Shown here in pieces: positions 26,052 through 33,564 of a DNA stretch of 64,000 bases; within the stretch, counting starts at the first letter, position 1, and each line of letters starts with the position of its first letter. The DNA comes from Terrimonas pollutisoli (GTDB taxonomy: Bacteria > Bacteroidota > Bacteroidia > Chitinophagales > Chitinophagaceae). Both the position numbers and the translations under genes were made by a program. Location: positions 35,679 through 99,678 of the forward strand of contig NZ_JARKNA010000021.1 of assembly GCF_029360765.1 (NCBI RefSeq), given 5' to 3'. The notes under the pieces were generated by a model that searched no databases, was not told the DNA's origin, and saw nothing but the letters and a program-made list of their open reading frames with translations.

Positions 26052-27005
26052 TTGACTGGTTTAATAATCGGGTGCGGTAATATCGGAGCGTTGTATGATT
26101 TGAACGATTCTGAAAAAGTATGGACGCATGCCAAAGCTTTTTCCAGGACTTTCGGCATTGATTTCGTTGTAGCTGATTCAAACCATGTGTTGGCAACTAA
26201 GGTCGCAAAGAAATATAATGTCAGTTCGGTTGAATTGTATAGAGGATTCGATTTTGATAAGTATAGTATAGTAAGTATCACTACTCCTACTCCTACGCAT
26301 TTTGAATACCTTAAGCTATTGCTCCAACAAAAAGTACCTGTCATCATTTGTGAAAAGCCGGTAGCGGCAGATAAAACGGAATTAATTGAACTTACGAGGC
26401 TTTATCAAAAAAGTGAAAGTAAAGTACTTGTCAATTATATACGCCGGTTCCAGCCTGCGTATGAAAAGTTAAGGAAGTCACTGAAAAAACAATTGAACCC
26501 GCAGGGTTGTAAAGGCATCAATATAAAATACCAGCGGGGATTGCTTAATAACGGCGGCCATGCATTTGATCTGCTGGAATTTCTTTTTGACAAGCCTTTT
26601 TCTTTTGAGAAGTTTAAGTCCCAGCATTTTGTATTTGATGCATTTCCTTATGATCCTACTGTTTCAGGTTCCTGTTTTTTTGAAGGATGCCCGGTAACGA
26701 TACTTGGTGTTGAAAATGCTTCCTATCCCGTATTCGAAATAGAACTTTTTTTTTCTACCGGGAAAATTGTCATTTGTCACAGCGGAGATGAAGTGAGATT
26801 TTATGAGTACAGGAAAGGGAAGGGTTTAGTGGAAAACCAAAAACTCCGGCAAACCAATATTCTTTCCCAATACATGATGCCGGTATTGAGTAAGGCAAGA
26901 AGATTATTTGATAGGAAAGAAGAAGCTGACAATTTTTTACAGGCTGTTGAATTAAATAAAAAAATTTCCGATGTTATATCAACCATCCGAAAAAAAGGTA
27001 GCTAG
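26052..27005 (+). CDS. Gfo/Idh/MocA family oxidoreductase
   Basis: A protein of about 317 residues if the TTG at 26052 is used (LTGLIIGCGNIGALYDL). An ATG at 25986 would overlap pseF by 56 bp and add an unconserved basic tail, so I prefer the TTG. The N-terminal Rossmann motif GCGNIG, SITTPTPTHFEYLKLLLQQKVPVIICEKPVA (the EKP motif with catalytic lysine region) and the RGLLNNGGHAFDLLEFLF block in the C-terminal domain are typical. Family members oxidise or reduce sugar nucleotides at C3 or C4. Together with the next aminotransferase, it probably makes an amino sugar or modifies the pseudaminic acid side of the polymer. Confidence 0.85.
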   Translation: MTGLIIGCGNIGALYDLNDSEKVWTHAKAFSRTFGIDFVVADSNHVLATKVAKKYNVSSVELYRGFDFDKYSIVSITTPTPTHFEYLKLLLQQKVPVIICEKPVAADKTELIELTRLYQKSESKVLVNYIRRFQPAYEKLRKSLKKQLNPQGCKGINIKYQRGLLNNGGHAFDLLEFLFDKPFSFEKFKSQHFVFDAFPYDPTVSGSCFFEGCPVTILGVENASYPVFEIELFFSTGKIVICHSGDEVRFYEYRKGKGLVENQKLRQTNILSQYMMPVLSKARRLFDRKEEADNFLQAVELNKKISDVISTIRKKGS

Positions 27006-27006
27006 T

Positions 27007-28299
27007 ATGTCAAAAAAATTAGCCATCAATGGCGGCACTCCCATAAGAACAAAACTGTTTCCAGCTTATAACACGATTGGGGAGGAAGAGAAAAAAGCTG
27101 TGATGAAAGTACTGGATTCAGGAAATCTATCGCAGTATCTCGGTGCATGGACGCACGACTTTTTGGGAGGTCCAACGGTTAGGGCTTTTGAAAAAAACTG
27201 GTCCGAGGTGTTTGGGGTAAAACATTCGGTTTCTATAAATTCAAATACATCAGGTTTATTTACTGCAATGGGTGCTATTGGCATTCAGCCCGGCGATGAA
27301 GTAATAGTATCACCTTATAGCATGTCCGCCAGCGCTATTGCTCCGTTGGTGTATGGAGGTATACCTGTCTTTGCAGACATTGATCCAGATAGTTTTTGCA
27401 TGGACCCGAAGAGTATTGAGAAGTGTATTACTCCACGGACAAAGGCTATTTTGATCGTTCATATTTTTGGTAACCCGGCCGACATGGATGCGGTCATGGC
27501 TATTGCTAAAAAGCATAAGTTATACGTGGTAGAAGATTGTGCACAGGCGCCAATGGGAAAATACAAAGGCCAATATGTAGGTACTTTCGGGGATTTAGGT
27601 GTATTCAGTTTGAATTATCATAAGCATATTCACACTGGCGAAGGCGGAGTTATTATTACAAACAATACAGAACTAGCTGACCGTTGCCAGATGATCCGTA
27701 ATCATGCTGAAAATGTAACAGCTCCCAGGGAAATAAAAGACCTTACCAACCTGATCGGCTACAATTACCGGATGACGGAAATTGAATGTGCTATCGGTAT
27801 TGAGCAACTCAAAAAGTTGCCTTCTCTGCTTCAACAACGATTGGATAATGTGGCTTTTTTAAATGAGCAGTTTGCGAAGTTTCCCGCGTTTGAAATATTG
27901 CCAACTCTTACAGATGGATCAGTCAATACATACTATGTGTATCCAATAAAATTCAATCAGCAAGTCGCCGGTATACATAGAAATAAATTTGTGGAGGCGC
28001 TAAATGCGGAAATTCCTTCAGCTGTCTTGAGAGAAACAGCTCCATTGGTAGGTGCGGGATATGTAAAACCAATTTACCTGCAGCCAATTTACCAGCAAAA
28101 AGCAGCCTGGGCGTATGATCCGAAATTATATGACGGAGATGTTAATTACGCCAAAGGCCTTTGCCCGGTGACCGAGAAAATGCATTTTGATGTTTTATTC
28201 ACACACGAATACATGCGCCCGGGTATGCATAAAGAGGATATGATGGATGTAGTGAATGCGATGGAAAAAATATTAGAGAATGTCCATGAATTGAGTTGA
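27007..28299 (+). CDS. DegT/DnrJ/EryC1/StrS aminotransferase
   Basis: A 430-residue PLP-dependent sugar aminotransferase from ATG 27007 (MSKKLAINGGTPIRTK, the usual opening of this branch). The PLP lysine is in SLNYHKHIHTGEGG (Lys206), after YVVEDCAQAPMGKYKG. The NYHKHIHTGEGG form, an active-site lysine followed by HIH, differs from PseC. It begins two bases after the oxidoreductase stop, pointing to a joint reaction: oxidation of a sugar nucleotide, then transamination. It is longer than PseC because of an extended C-terminal part (PVTEKMHFDVLFTHEYMRPG). The substrate is unknown. Confidence 0.9.
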   Translation: MSKKLAINGGTPIRTKLFPAYNTIGEEEKKAVMKVLDSGNLSQYLGAWTHDFLGGPTVRAFEKNWSEVFGVKHSVSINSNTSGLFTAMGAIGIQPGDEVIVSPYSMSASAIAPLVYGGIPVFADIDPDSFCMDPKSIEKCITPRTKAILIVHIFGNPADMDAVMAIAKKHKLYVVEDCAQAPMGKYKGQYVGTFGDLGVFSLNYHKHIHTGEGGVIITNNTELADRCQMIRNHAENVTAPREIKDLTNLIGYNYRMTEIECAIGIEQLKKLPSLLQQRLDNVAFLNEQFAKFPAFEILPTLTDGSVNTYYVYPIKFNQQVAGIHRNKFVEALNAEIPSAVLRETAPLVGAGYVKPIYLQPIYQQKAAWAYDPKLYDGDVNYAKGLCPVTEKMHFDVLFTHEYMRPGMHKEDMMDVVNAMEKILENVHELS

Positions 28300-28301
28300 T
28301 C

Positions 28302-29294
28302 ATGTTTGGATTGCCCGATGGGAACGGTGTAATGGCATTCAGTGATACGGCAGGAGCCAACGCTTGTTTGTCGCTTGCTTTTATGTTACAAGCGGAAGGC
28401 CAGCCAATTCCAACCTTGTTTACTAATAACCCGGGCTTTGCCAATAATGATTGGGCCCTCACTGTCAACTATGTTGATAAAAGTGATATTAATATAGATG
28501 ATTCTTATGCCAGCTATATTTTTACCGGCACGTCACATCCGGACAGTTCCAGGGGGTTTGAACTTGGCTTTATCCGGTTGGGCAGGCAATTAAACATACC
28601 ATCCATTTCTTTTATTGATCATTGGGTAAACTTCCGGGTAAGATTTGAGATAGGGGGTGAAAGGATACTACCTGATACAATATGGGTGTTAGACAAGAAG
28701 GCCAAAGAAATTGCTATTACAGAAGGTTTACCGGCTGACAAACTGTTGATCCATAAAAACCCGCAGCATGAGTACCTGGCGAAATATTGGAGATCACAGT
28801 TTGAAGGTTATGGATACCTGGACACGTTGGGGATAAATATTGTACCGGGCACGAGGGTTGTTTTATACGCTCCCGATCCATTATCGCTTCGGGGCAAAAG
28901 CAAAGAACTTGGATTTGACGAAACTTTAGTATTGATCGAGCTGGTCAATGCTTTGTCAAAACTCCCCGGTTCGCCTTCCATTCTTCTACTTATAAAACCG
29001 CATCCTTTACAACCGGAAGGAAAATTGGAGAGTGCAGTTGAACATACTAGTGCGAATATCCAGGTGAAGATTATAAAACAAGCGAAAAATACCGAGCTTA
29101 TCAATTGCGCTGATGTTATAGTAGGGATATATTCAAATTTCACCTTAGAAGCAAAGCAAATGCACAAGCCTGTAATACGGTATTTCCCGGCTTCTCAAGA
29201 TCTTGACCCGCTCCATCATCTTGAAGATATAAGGCCTGTTGCGGATAGGGAGTCTCTTTTTTCTTTACTTAATACGTATTTAAAGTATGAGTGA
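28302..29294 (+). CDS. Unassigned GT-B-like protein with HP motif
   Basis: A 330-residue cytoplasmic protein without a family I can name. The N-terminal half holds SDTAGANACLSLAFML and ASYIFTGTSHPDSSRGFELG. The C-terminal half has LLLIKPHPLQPEGK (His234-Pro235) and ADVIVGIYSNFTLEAKQMHK. KPHP followed by a serine-containing loop is the layout of GT-B glycosyltransferases such as CDP-glycerol transferases and several bacterial sialyltransferases, so it may be a glycosyltransferase or a sugar-processing enzyme. It overlaps the preceding gene closely and the GNAT gene by 8 bp, so it belongs to the same operon. Confidence 0.6.
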   Translation: MFGLPDGNGVMAFSDTAGANACLSLAFMLQAEGQPIPTLFTNNPGFANNDWALTVNYVDKSDINIDDSYASYIFTGTSHPDSSRGFELGFIRLGRQLNIPSISFIDHWVNFRVRFEIGGERILPDTIWVLDKKAKEIAITEGLPADKLLIHKNPQHEYLAKYWRSQFEGYGYLDTLGINIVPGTRVVLYAPDPLSLRGKSKELGFDETLVLIELVNALSKLPGSPSILLLIKPHPLQPEGKLESAVEHTSANIQVKIIKQAKNTELINCADVIVGIYSNFTLEAKQMHKPVIRYFPASQDLDPLHHLEDIRPVADRESLFSLLNTYLKYE

Positions 29295-29838
29295 TGTCAT
29301 TTTTTTAAACGGTGAAAGAGTTTTATTGAGGCCACTCACTAAAAATGATCTTACACCTGTATATCTCCAGTGGCTCAATGACGAAGAAGTTACACGATTT
29401 AATTCACACGCCACCTTTCCTAACACGCAGGAAAAGATGGAAGCTTATTACAATTCATTGCAGGATAACAACAGGAATGTAGTATTGGCAATTATTGATA
29501 AAGCCGGCAATAAACATATCGGGAATGTATCGCTGCAACAAATCAACTGGATATCCAAGAATGCTGAATTTGCCATTTTACTCGGCGATAAAGAGTTTTG
29601 GGGCAAAGGGGTAGGTGAAGAGGCAGCGATGCTGATTGTTGACTACGGATTTGAGCGATTAAATCTTCATCGCATTTATTGTGGCACTATCCAGGGTAAT
29701 GACGGAATGAAAAAACTTGCTAAAAAGTTATTCATGACGGAAGAGGGATTGCGTCGCCAGGCCATTTTTAAAAATGGGAAATATCTCGATATAATTGAAT
29801 TTGGCGTTTTAAGAGAAGAGTTTAAAAAGAATAAATAA
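29287..29838 (+). CDS. GNAT family N-acetyltransferase (RimJ/RimL-like)
   Basis: A 183-residue acetyltransferase: NGERVLLRPLTKNDLTPVYLQWLNDEEVTRF at the N-terminus, then GNVSLQQINWISKNAEFAILLG, then the acetyl-CoA loop region GKGVGEEAAMLIVDYGFERLNLHRIY, then GMKKLAKKLFMTEEGLRRQAIF. It probably N-acetylates the amino group added by the DegT aminotransferase, as in many sugar operons. It is not the PseH of this locus, since PseH is fused to PseG. Overlaps the preceding gene by 8 bp. Confidence 0.85.
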   Translation: MSDVIFLNGERVLLRPLTKNDLTPVYLQWLNDEEVTRFNSHATFPNTQEKMEAYYNSLQDNNRNVVLAIIDKAGNKHIGNVSLQQINWISKNAEFAILLGDKEFWGKGVGEEAAMLIVDYGFERLNLHRIYCGTIQGNDGMKKLAKKLFMTEEGLRRQAIFKNGKYLDIIEFGVLREEFKKNK

Positions 29839-29896
29839 TAATAATAAGCACAATGGTTTTTTTGTAAACACAAAGAAGCCTGATATCAGATATAGT

Positions 29897-31138
29897 ATGG
29901 AGGAAAAAAAATTGAGGATTGTTTTAGTAGTACCTCCTTCCAGAAAAGATTTTTACTCCCAATTGAGTGAACTTGAAAATGCCGAGGTTTATATTTTGTG
30001 GTATGTTAAAAAGAAAGCGGATAATGCCCAACCACTTGACTTTATAGTTGGTCAATATTACTGGTCTGATTACCGGACGCCTTATTCATTTCTACGCAAA
30101 GTCAAACCAGACCGGATTGTTTTTTTTGAAATGATTGACCTTCGCCAGATTGCACTTATTATTTCAGCCCGCTCCATGAAAATTCCCACGTTTTATCTGG
30201 AGCATGGAGCAGCCGGAGACAAACAAACTACACTAAAGAGATTTAATGAAGTAAGTTTTCTAAAGCACAAACTGCCACGCTTGTTTCGCCGGTTCATCAG
30301 TGATCTGCCCGACATATTTTCTTCAAAGATTTTTTATTATTCTGTATATAAAAAATTTGATTCCTTTAGATCATATCTTAAATACTTACTCTTACCTGTC
30401 CAGATATTGAGAGCAGCACCGAAGAAAGTTTTGCGAAAAAATATTTTTCGCGAAAGGATACCGGATCATCTCATTGTTTTTAGCCAGATAAATTTTGAAG
30501 TGGTGCAGCTGTATACTGGCATAAAAAAAGAAGATGCTTTTTTAACCGGGCTTCCATTTTTTGACAAGTACTTTAGTCCCAGTGCAGCAGTGCACAATTA
30601 TGTGGTTTATATTGAACACCCTTATTTGGAAGGTAACCTCCTGGGTTGGACTCCGGCGCATCACAAACAAATTGCGGATGAACTTTTTGATTTCGCTGAA
30701 AAAAATAAAGTAAAACTCTATATTAAACTTCACCCTGTTTCCAACAATTCTAACTGGCAAAGATACTCCTACAACAAAGATTATGTTGAAATCATTCAGC
30801 ACGGAGACTTCACCCAGTTGTATTTGGAGGCAAAGTTAATTTTAGGATTTAGCTCAAGCCTGATTACCGGTTTGCTATGCGCTAAAAAGAATATTGTATT
30901 ACTGGGATGGCATCCGGAACCCAGCATATTTGGCAATGATTTTTCAAAAACAGGTTTATGCCATGTTTCCTTTTCTCCTTCTGAACTGAACACAAAATAT
31001 CAATATTGGGTAAACCATAATTTGGCCCAGGAAAATGAAATAGCCTATAATGAGTTTCTGACGAATTGCAATTATCCGTTTGATGGAAAGGCTACGGAAA
31101 GAGTGTTAAAGATTATAACCGAACATGAAGTTAGCTAA
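29897..31138 (+). CDS. Unassigned GT-B-like protein, candidate nonulosonic acid transferase
   Basis: A 413-residue protein. It opens with a Rossmann-like strand (LRIVLVVPPSRKDF) and has DRIVFFEMIDLRQIALIISARSMKIPTFYLEHGAAG. The C-terminal half shows LYIKLHPVSNN (His279-Pro280) and LGFSSSLITGLLCAKKNIVLLG (Ser319-321). A KxHP motif followed some 40 residues later by an SS/SSS motif is the pattern of bacterial sialyltransferases and polysialyltransferases. With CMP-pseudaminic acid synthesis a few genes upstream, a pseudaminyltransferase role is attractive but unproven. It overlaps wzx by 14 bp. Confidence 0.6.
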   Translation: MEEKKLRIVLVVPPSRKDFYSQLSELENAEVYILWYVKKKADNAQPLDFIVGQYYWSDYRTPYSFLRKVKPDRIVFFEMIDLRQIALIISARSMKIPTFYLEHGAAGDKQTTLKRFNEVSFLKHKLPRLFRRFISDLPDIFSSKIFYYSVYKKFDSFRSYLKYLLLPVQILRAAPKKVLRKNIFRERIPDHLIVFSQINFEVVQLYTGIKKEDAFLTGLPFFDKYFSPSAAVHNYVVYIEHPYLEGNLLGWTPAHHKQIADELFDFAEKNKVKLYIKLHPVSNNSNWQRYSYNKDYVEIIQHGDFTQLYLEAKLILGFSSSLITGLLCAKKNIVLLGWHPEPSIFGNDFSKTGLCHVSFSPSELNTKYQYWVNHNLAQENEIAYNEFLTNCNYPFDGKATERVLKIITEHEVS

Positions 31139-32402
31139 GCAGTTCTCAGTTTATACACTTGTCGGATTTTTAAATGCCGGCATCGGGTTTCTCATTCTTC
31201 CGGTTTTGACGCATTATCTCTCGCCTGCTGACTATGGAGTTATTTCCTTAATGAACACATATGTTCAAATACTTATGCCTGTAGTTGGTTTATCCACTGC
31301 CTCCTTTATTTCAGTGGAATATTTTAATAAAAAACTGGAGGCTCATCAATTCAAAGAAATTTTTTCATCTGTCCGTGCGATACCCTTACTTCTCCTTTTA
31401 CCTTTTCTCCTCCTTTTCATAGCTGGATACAAGTTTTTACCCTCCCTGATGGAGCTCCCCATACTGGCTTATTGGTTATTGCTCCCTCTTACCCTGTTTG
31501 TATTATACACAGACAACTTTAAATCTTTCCTGGTTATTTCCAAGAGGATGACCTTGTTTACCGTTACCACACTTGGAAAGATTTTAATTGAAATTCCTCT
31601 TACGCTGTTGTTGCTTATCTACGTTCACCTGCAGTGGGATGGTAGAATTTATGCATGGTTATTTACCGTAGTGATTTTTTCATTACTATCTGTTTACTAT
31701 TATCGTAAATGGAATTTGCTGGAGTTTATTGTTAAAAGAGAATATGTCAAACAGGCTATCGTGTTTGGCGCTCCTCTTATACTCCATCAAATTGGAAAAT
31801 TTGTGATCAACCAGTCAGATCGGTTATTTCTTACAAAAATGATTTCAGTAGAAGAAATGGGTATTTATAGTGTTGGATACCAGGTTGGGATGGTAATACT
31901 TATTCTTGTTACTGCTTTTTCTAATTTCTTTTCTCCGTTTCTTTATGAGCGATTGAATCGTAATACAGAACAAGACAAAATAGAAATAGTACGCGTAAGT
32001 TATCTATTTATAATTGGGATGTTTTTGACATTAACAATACTTACTATACTGACCCCTGGTTTTTTTGCATATTTTATTTCGGAAAAATTTTCCAAAGCTT
32101 CCATCTATGTTTTTTGGATTGGCTTGAGTTATTGTTTTTGGGGCATCTATATTGTTTTTACAGGTTATATTTTTTATTTGAAGAAAAGTAAGGTACTGGG
32201 GAGGTTGGCAATCTTAAACGTTGCAGTAAATTTGAGCAGCAATTATTTTTTTATTAAATGGTTTGGCACTGTAGGTGCAGCCTACGCTACCTGTCTTTCT
32301 TTTGCTTTGGTTTGCATTATCATAGTTGTAATTGCTCAGAAATTATATCCCATGCCGTGGCTTGCCTTCCGGCGCTTACTTAATTTCAAAAAAGAAAATT
32401 GA
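31125..32402 (+). CDS. wzx: Oligosaccharide repeat-unit flippase (Wzx-like)
   Basis: A 425-residue membrane protein with about 12 hydrophobic segments. The N-terminus (KQFSVYTLVGFLNAGIGFLILPVLTHYLSPADYGVISLMNTYV) is characteristic of the MOP-superfamily polysaccharide flippases. The middle has a conserved loop around FGAPLILHQIGKFVINQSDRLFLTKMIS. It moves lipid-linked repeat units across the inner membrane. Its presence along with Wza and Wzc supports a Wzx/Wzy-dependent route. Start ATG 31125 overlaps the preceding gene by 14 bp. Confidence 0.93.
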   Translation: MKLAKQFSVYTLVGFLNAGIGFLILPVLTHYLSPADYGVISLMNTYVQILMPVVGLSTASFISVEYFNKKLEAHQFKEIFSSVRAIPLLLLLPFLLLFIAGYKFLPSLMELPILAYWLLLPLTLFVLYTDNFKSFLVISKRMTLFTVTTLGKILIEIPLTLLLLIYVHLQWDGRIYAWLFTVVIFSLLSVYYYRKWNLLEFIVKREYVKQAIVFGAPLILHQIGKFVINQSDRLFLTKMISVEEMGIYSVGYQVGMVILILVTAFSNFFSPFLYERLNRNTEQDKIEIVRVSYLFIIGMFLTLTILTILTPGFFAYFISEKFSKASIYVFWIGLSYCFWGIYIVFTGYIFYLKKSKVLGRLAILNVAVNLSSNYFFIKWFGTVGAAYATCLSFALVCIIIVVIAQKLYPMPWLAFRRLLNFKKEN

Positions 32403-32430
32403 TGAACGCTCACAGTGACGAAAAGCGCAG

Positions 32431-33564
32431 ATGAAAAAGAGCATTTTATTTATTATCCCAAGTCTTCAGTACGGTGGTGCGGAGATGTTACTGCTTCAGC
32501 AGGTAAAATGGTTGAAAGATAATGGTTGGCAATGCTTCGTTGCTATCCTGTCCGACAAAAATGAAGCTTCATTGATCAAGCTACTTGCATTATCGCCAGA
32601 ACAATTAATTATTTTTCAGTCAAATCATTCCGTTCTTAACTCTGCTGCGCTTTCATTTGCCTGGCGTCATCAGCAACAGTTAACTGGTTTTACCAGAAAA
32701 AATAATATCAAAAATATCGTAGCCCATTTACCATTGGCTCATTTTTGGGGTAGGTTGGTTAAACGTAAAATGCCAGTAGTGAAGTTGGTTGTGTATCATC
32801 ATTCTATGCAATACGACGCGAGTCCATTAGACTCGGCCCCAAAAAAAATATTTAACTGGCTGCAAAAGATACTTGCTAAAAAAACTGATGATATTTCTGT
32901 TTGTATTTCAGAGTCTGTTAAGGAAAATATTGCATCACATTTCGTGGTTAAAAACCCGGTGGTGCTTTATAACGCAGTACCGGATAGAGGCCCTCTGAGA
33001 AGCAAAAATAGCGTAGGCGAGCCAGGCAAGAATTTAAAACTTATATTGCCAGGCAGGTTACACCCGGCCAAAGGCCATCTTTTTTTTCTCGAAGTGTTTA
33101 AAAGGATTGTTAAAGAATTAAACCAACCAGTCAATTTGGAAATTGCAGGCGGCGGAAATTTGCAAGAGAAGATTGAAGAGTTTACTAACAAGCATCAATT
33201 ACAACAGTACGTATCTATAACAGGATTTCTCAGCAATGACGACCTGCTTTCGCGTATTGCTGATGCGGACCTGGTCATCATTCCCTCCATTTCAGAAGGG
33301 CTGGGTATTGTTGGCATCGAAGCGCTGATGCTTGGTAAAACGGTGATCGCATCGAATACCGGGGGGCTGAAAGAAGTGTTTAAAGATGGGCAAAATGGCT
33401 ATGTGTTTGAAGCCGGTAATCCTGAATCCTGCTTAAACGTTGTGCTGTCTGTTTTGTCTAAATTTCCGACGTCTCAATTGGACCCGGCTTATTTAAGAGA
33501 GGAGTATGAAAAGCGATTCTCGTTTAATAGTTATATCAAAAAATTTGAGGCGTTGTTAACATAA
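32431..33564 (+). CDS. GT4-family glycosyltransferase
   Basis: A 377-residue GT-B glycosyltransferase. The N-terminal domain opens with LFIIPSLQYGGAEMLLLQQVKWL. The C-terminal donor domain has LKLILPGRLHPAKGHLFFLEVF and the EXE-type block PSISEGLGIVGIEALMLGKTVIASNTGGLKEV. It adds one sugar to the lipid-linked repeat unit in the cytoplasm. The donor cannot be predicted. It is followed without a gap by the DUF4838 gene. Confidence 0.92.
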   Translation: MKKSILFIIPSLQYGGAEMLLLQQVKWLKDNGWQCFVAILSDKNEASLIKLLALSPEQLIIFQSNHSVLNSAALSFAWRHQQQLTGFTRKNNIKNIVAHLPLAHFWGRLVKRKMPVVKLVVYHHSMQYDASPLDSAPKKIFNWLQKILAKKTDDISVCISESVKENIASHFVVKNPVVLYNAVPDRGPLRSKNSVGEPGKNLKLILPGRLHPAKGHLFFLEVFKRIVKELNQPVNLEIAGGGNLQEKIEEFTNKHQLQQYVSITGFLSNDDLLSRIADADLVIIPSISEGLGIVGIEALMLGKTVIASNTGGLKEVFKDGQNGYVFEAGNPESCLNVVLSVLSKFPTSQLDPAYLREEYEKRFSFNSYIKKFEALLT

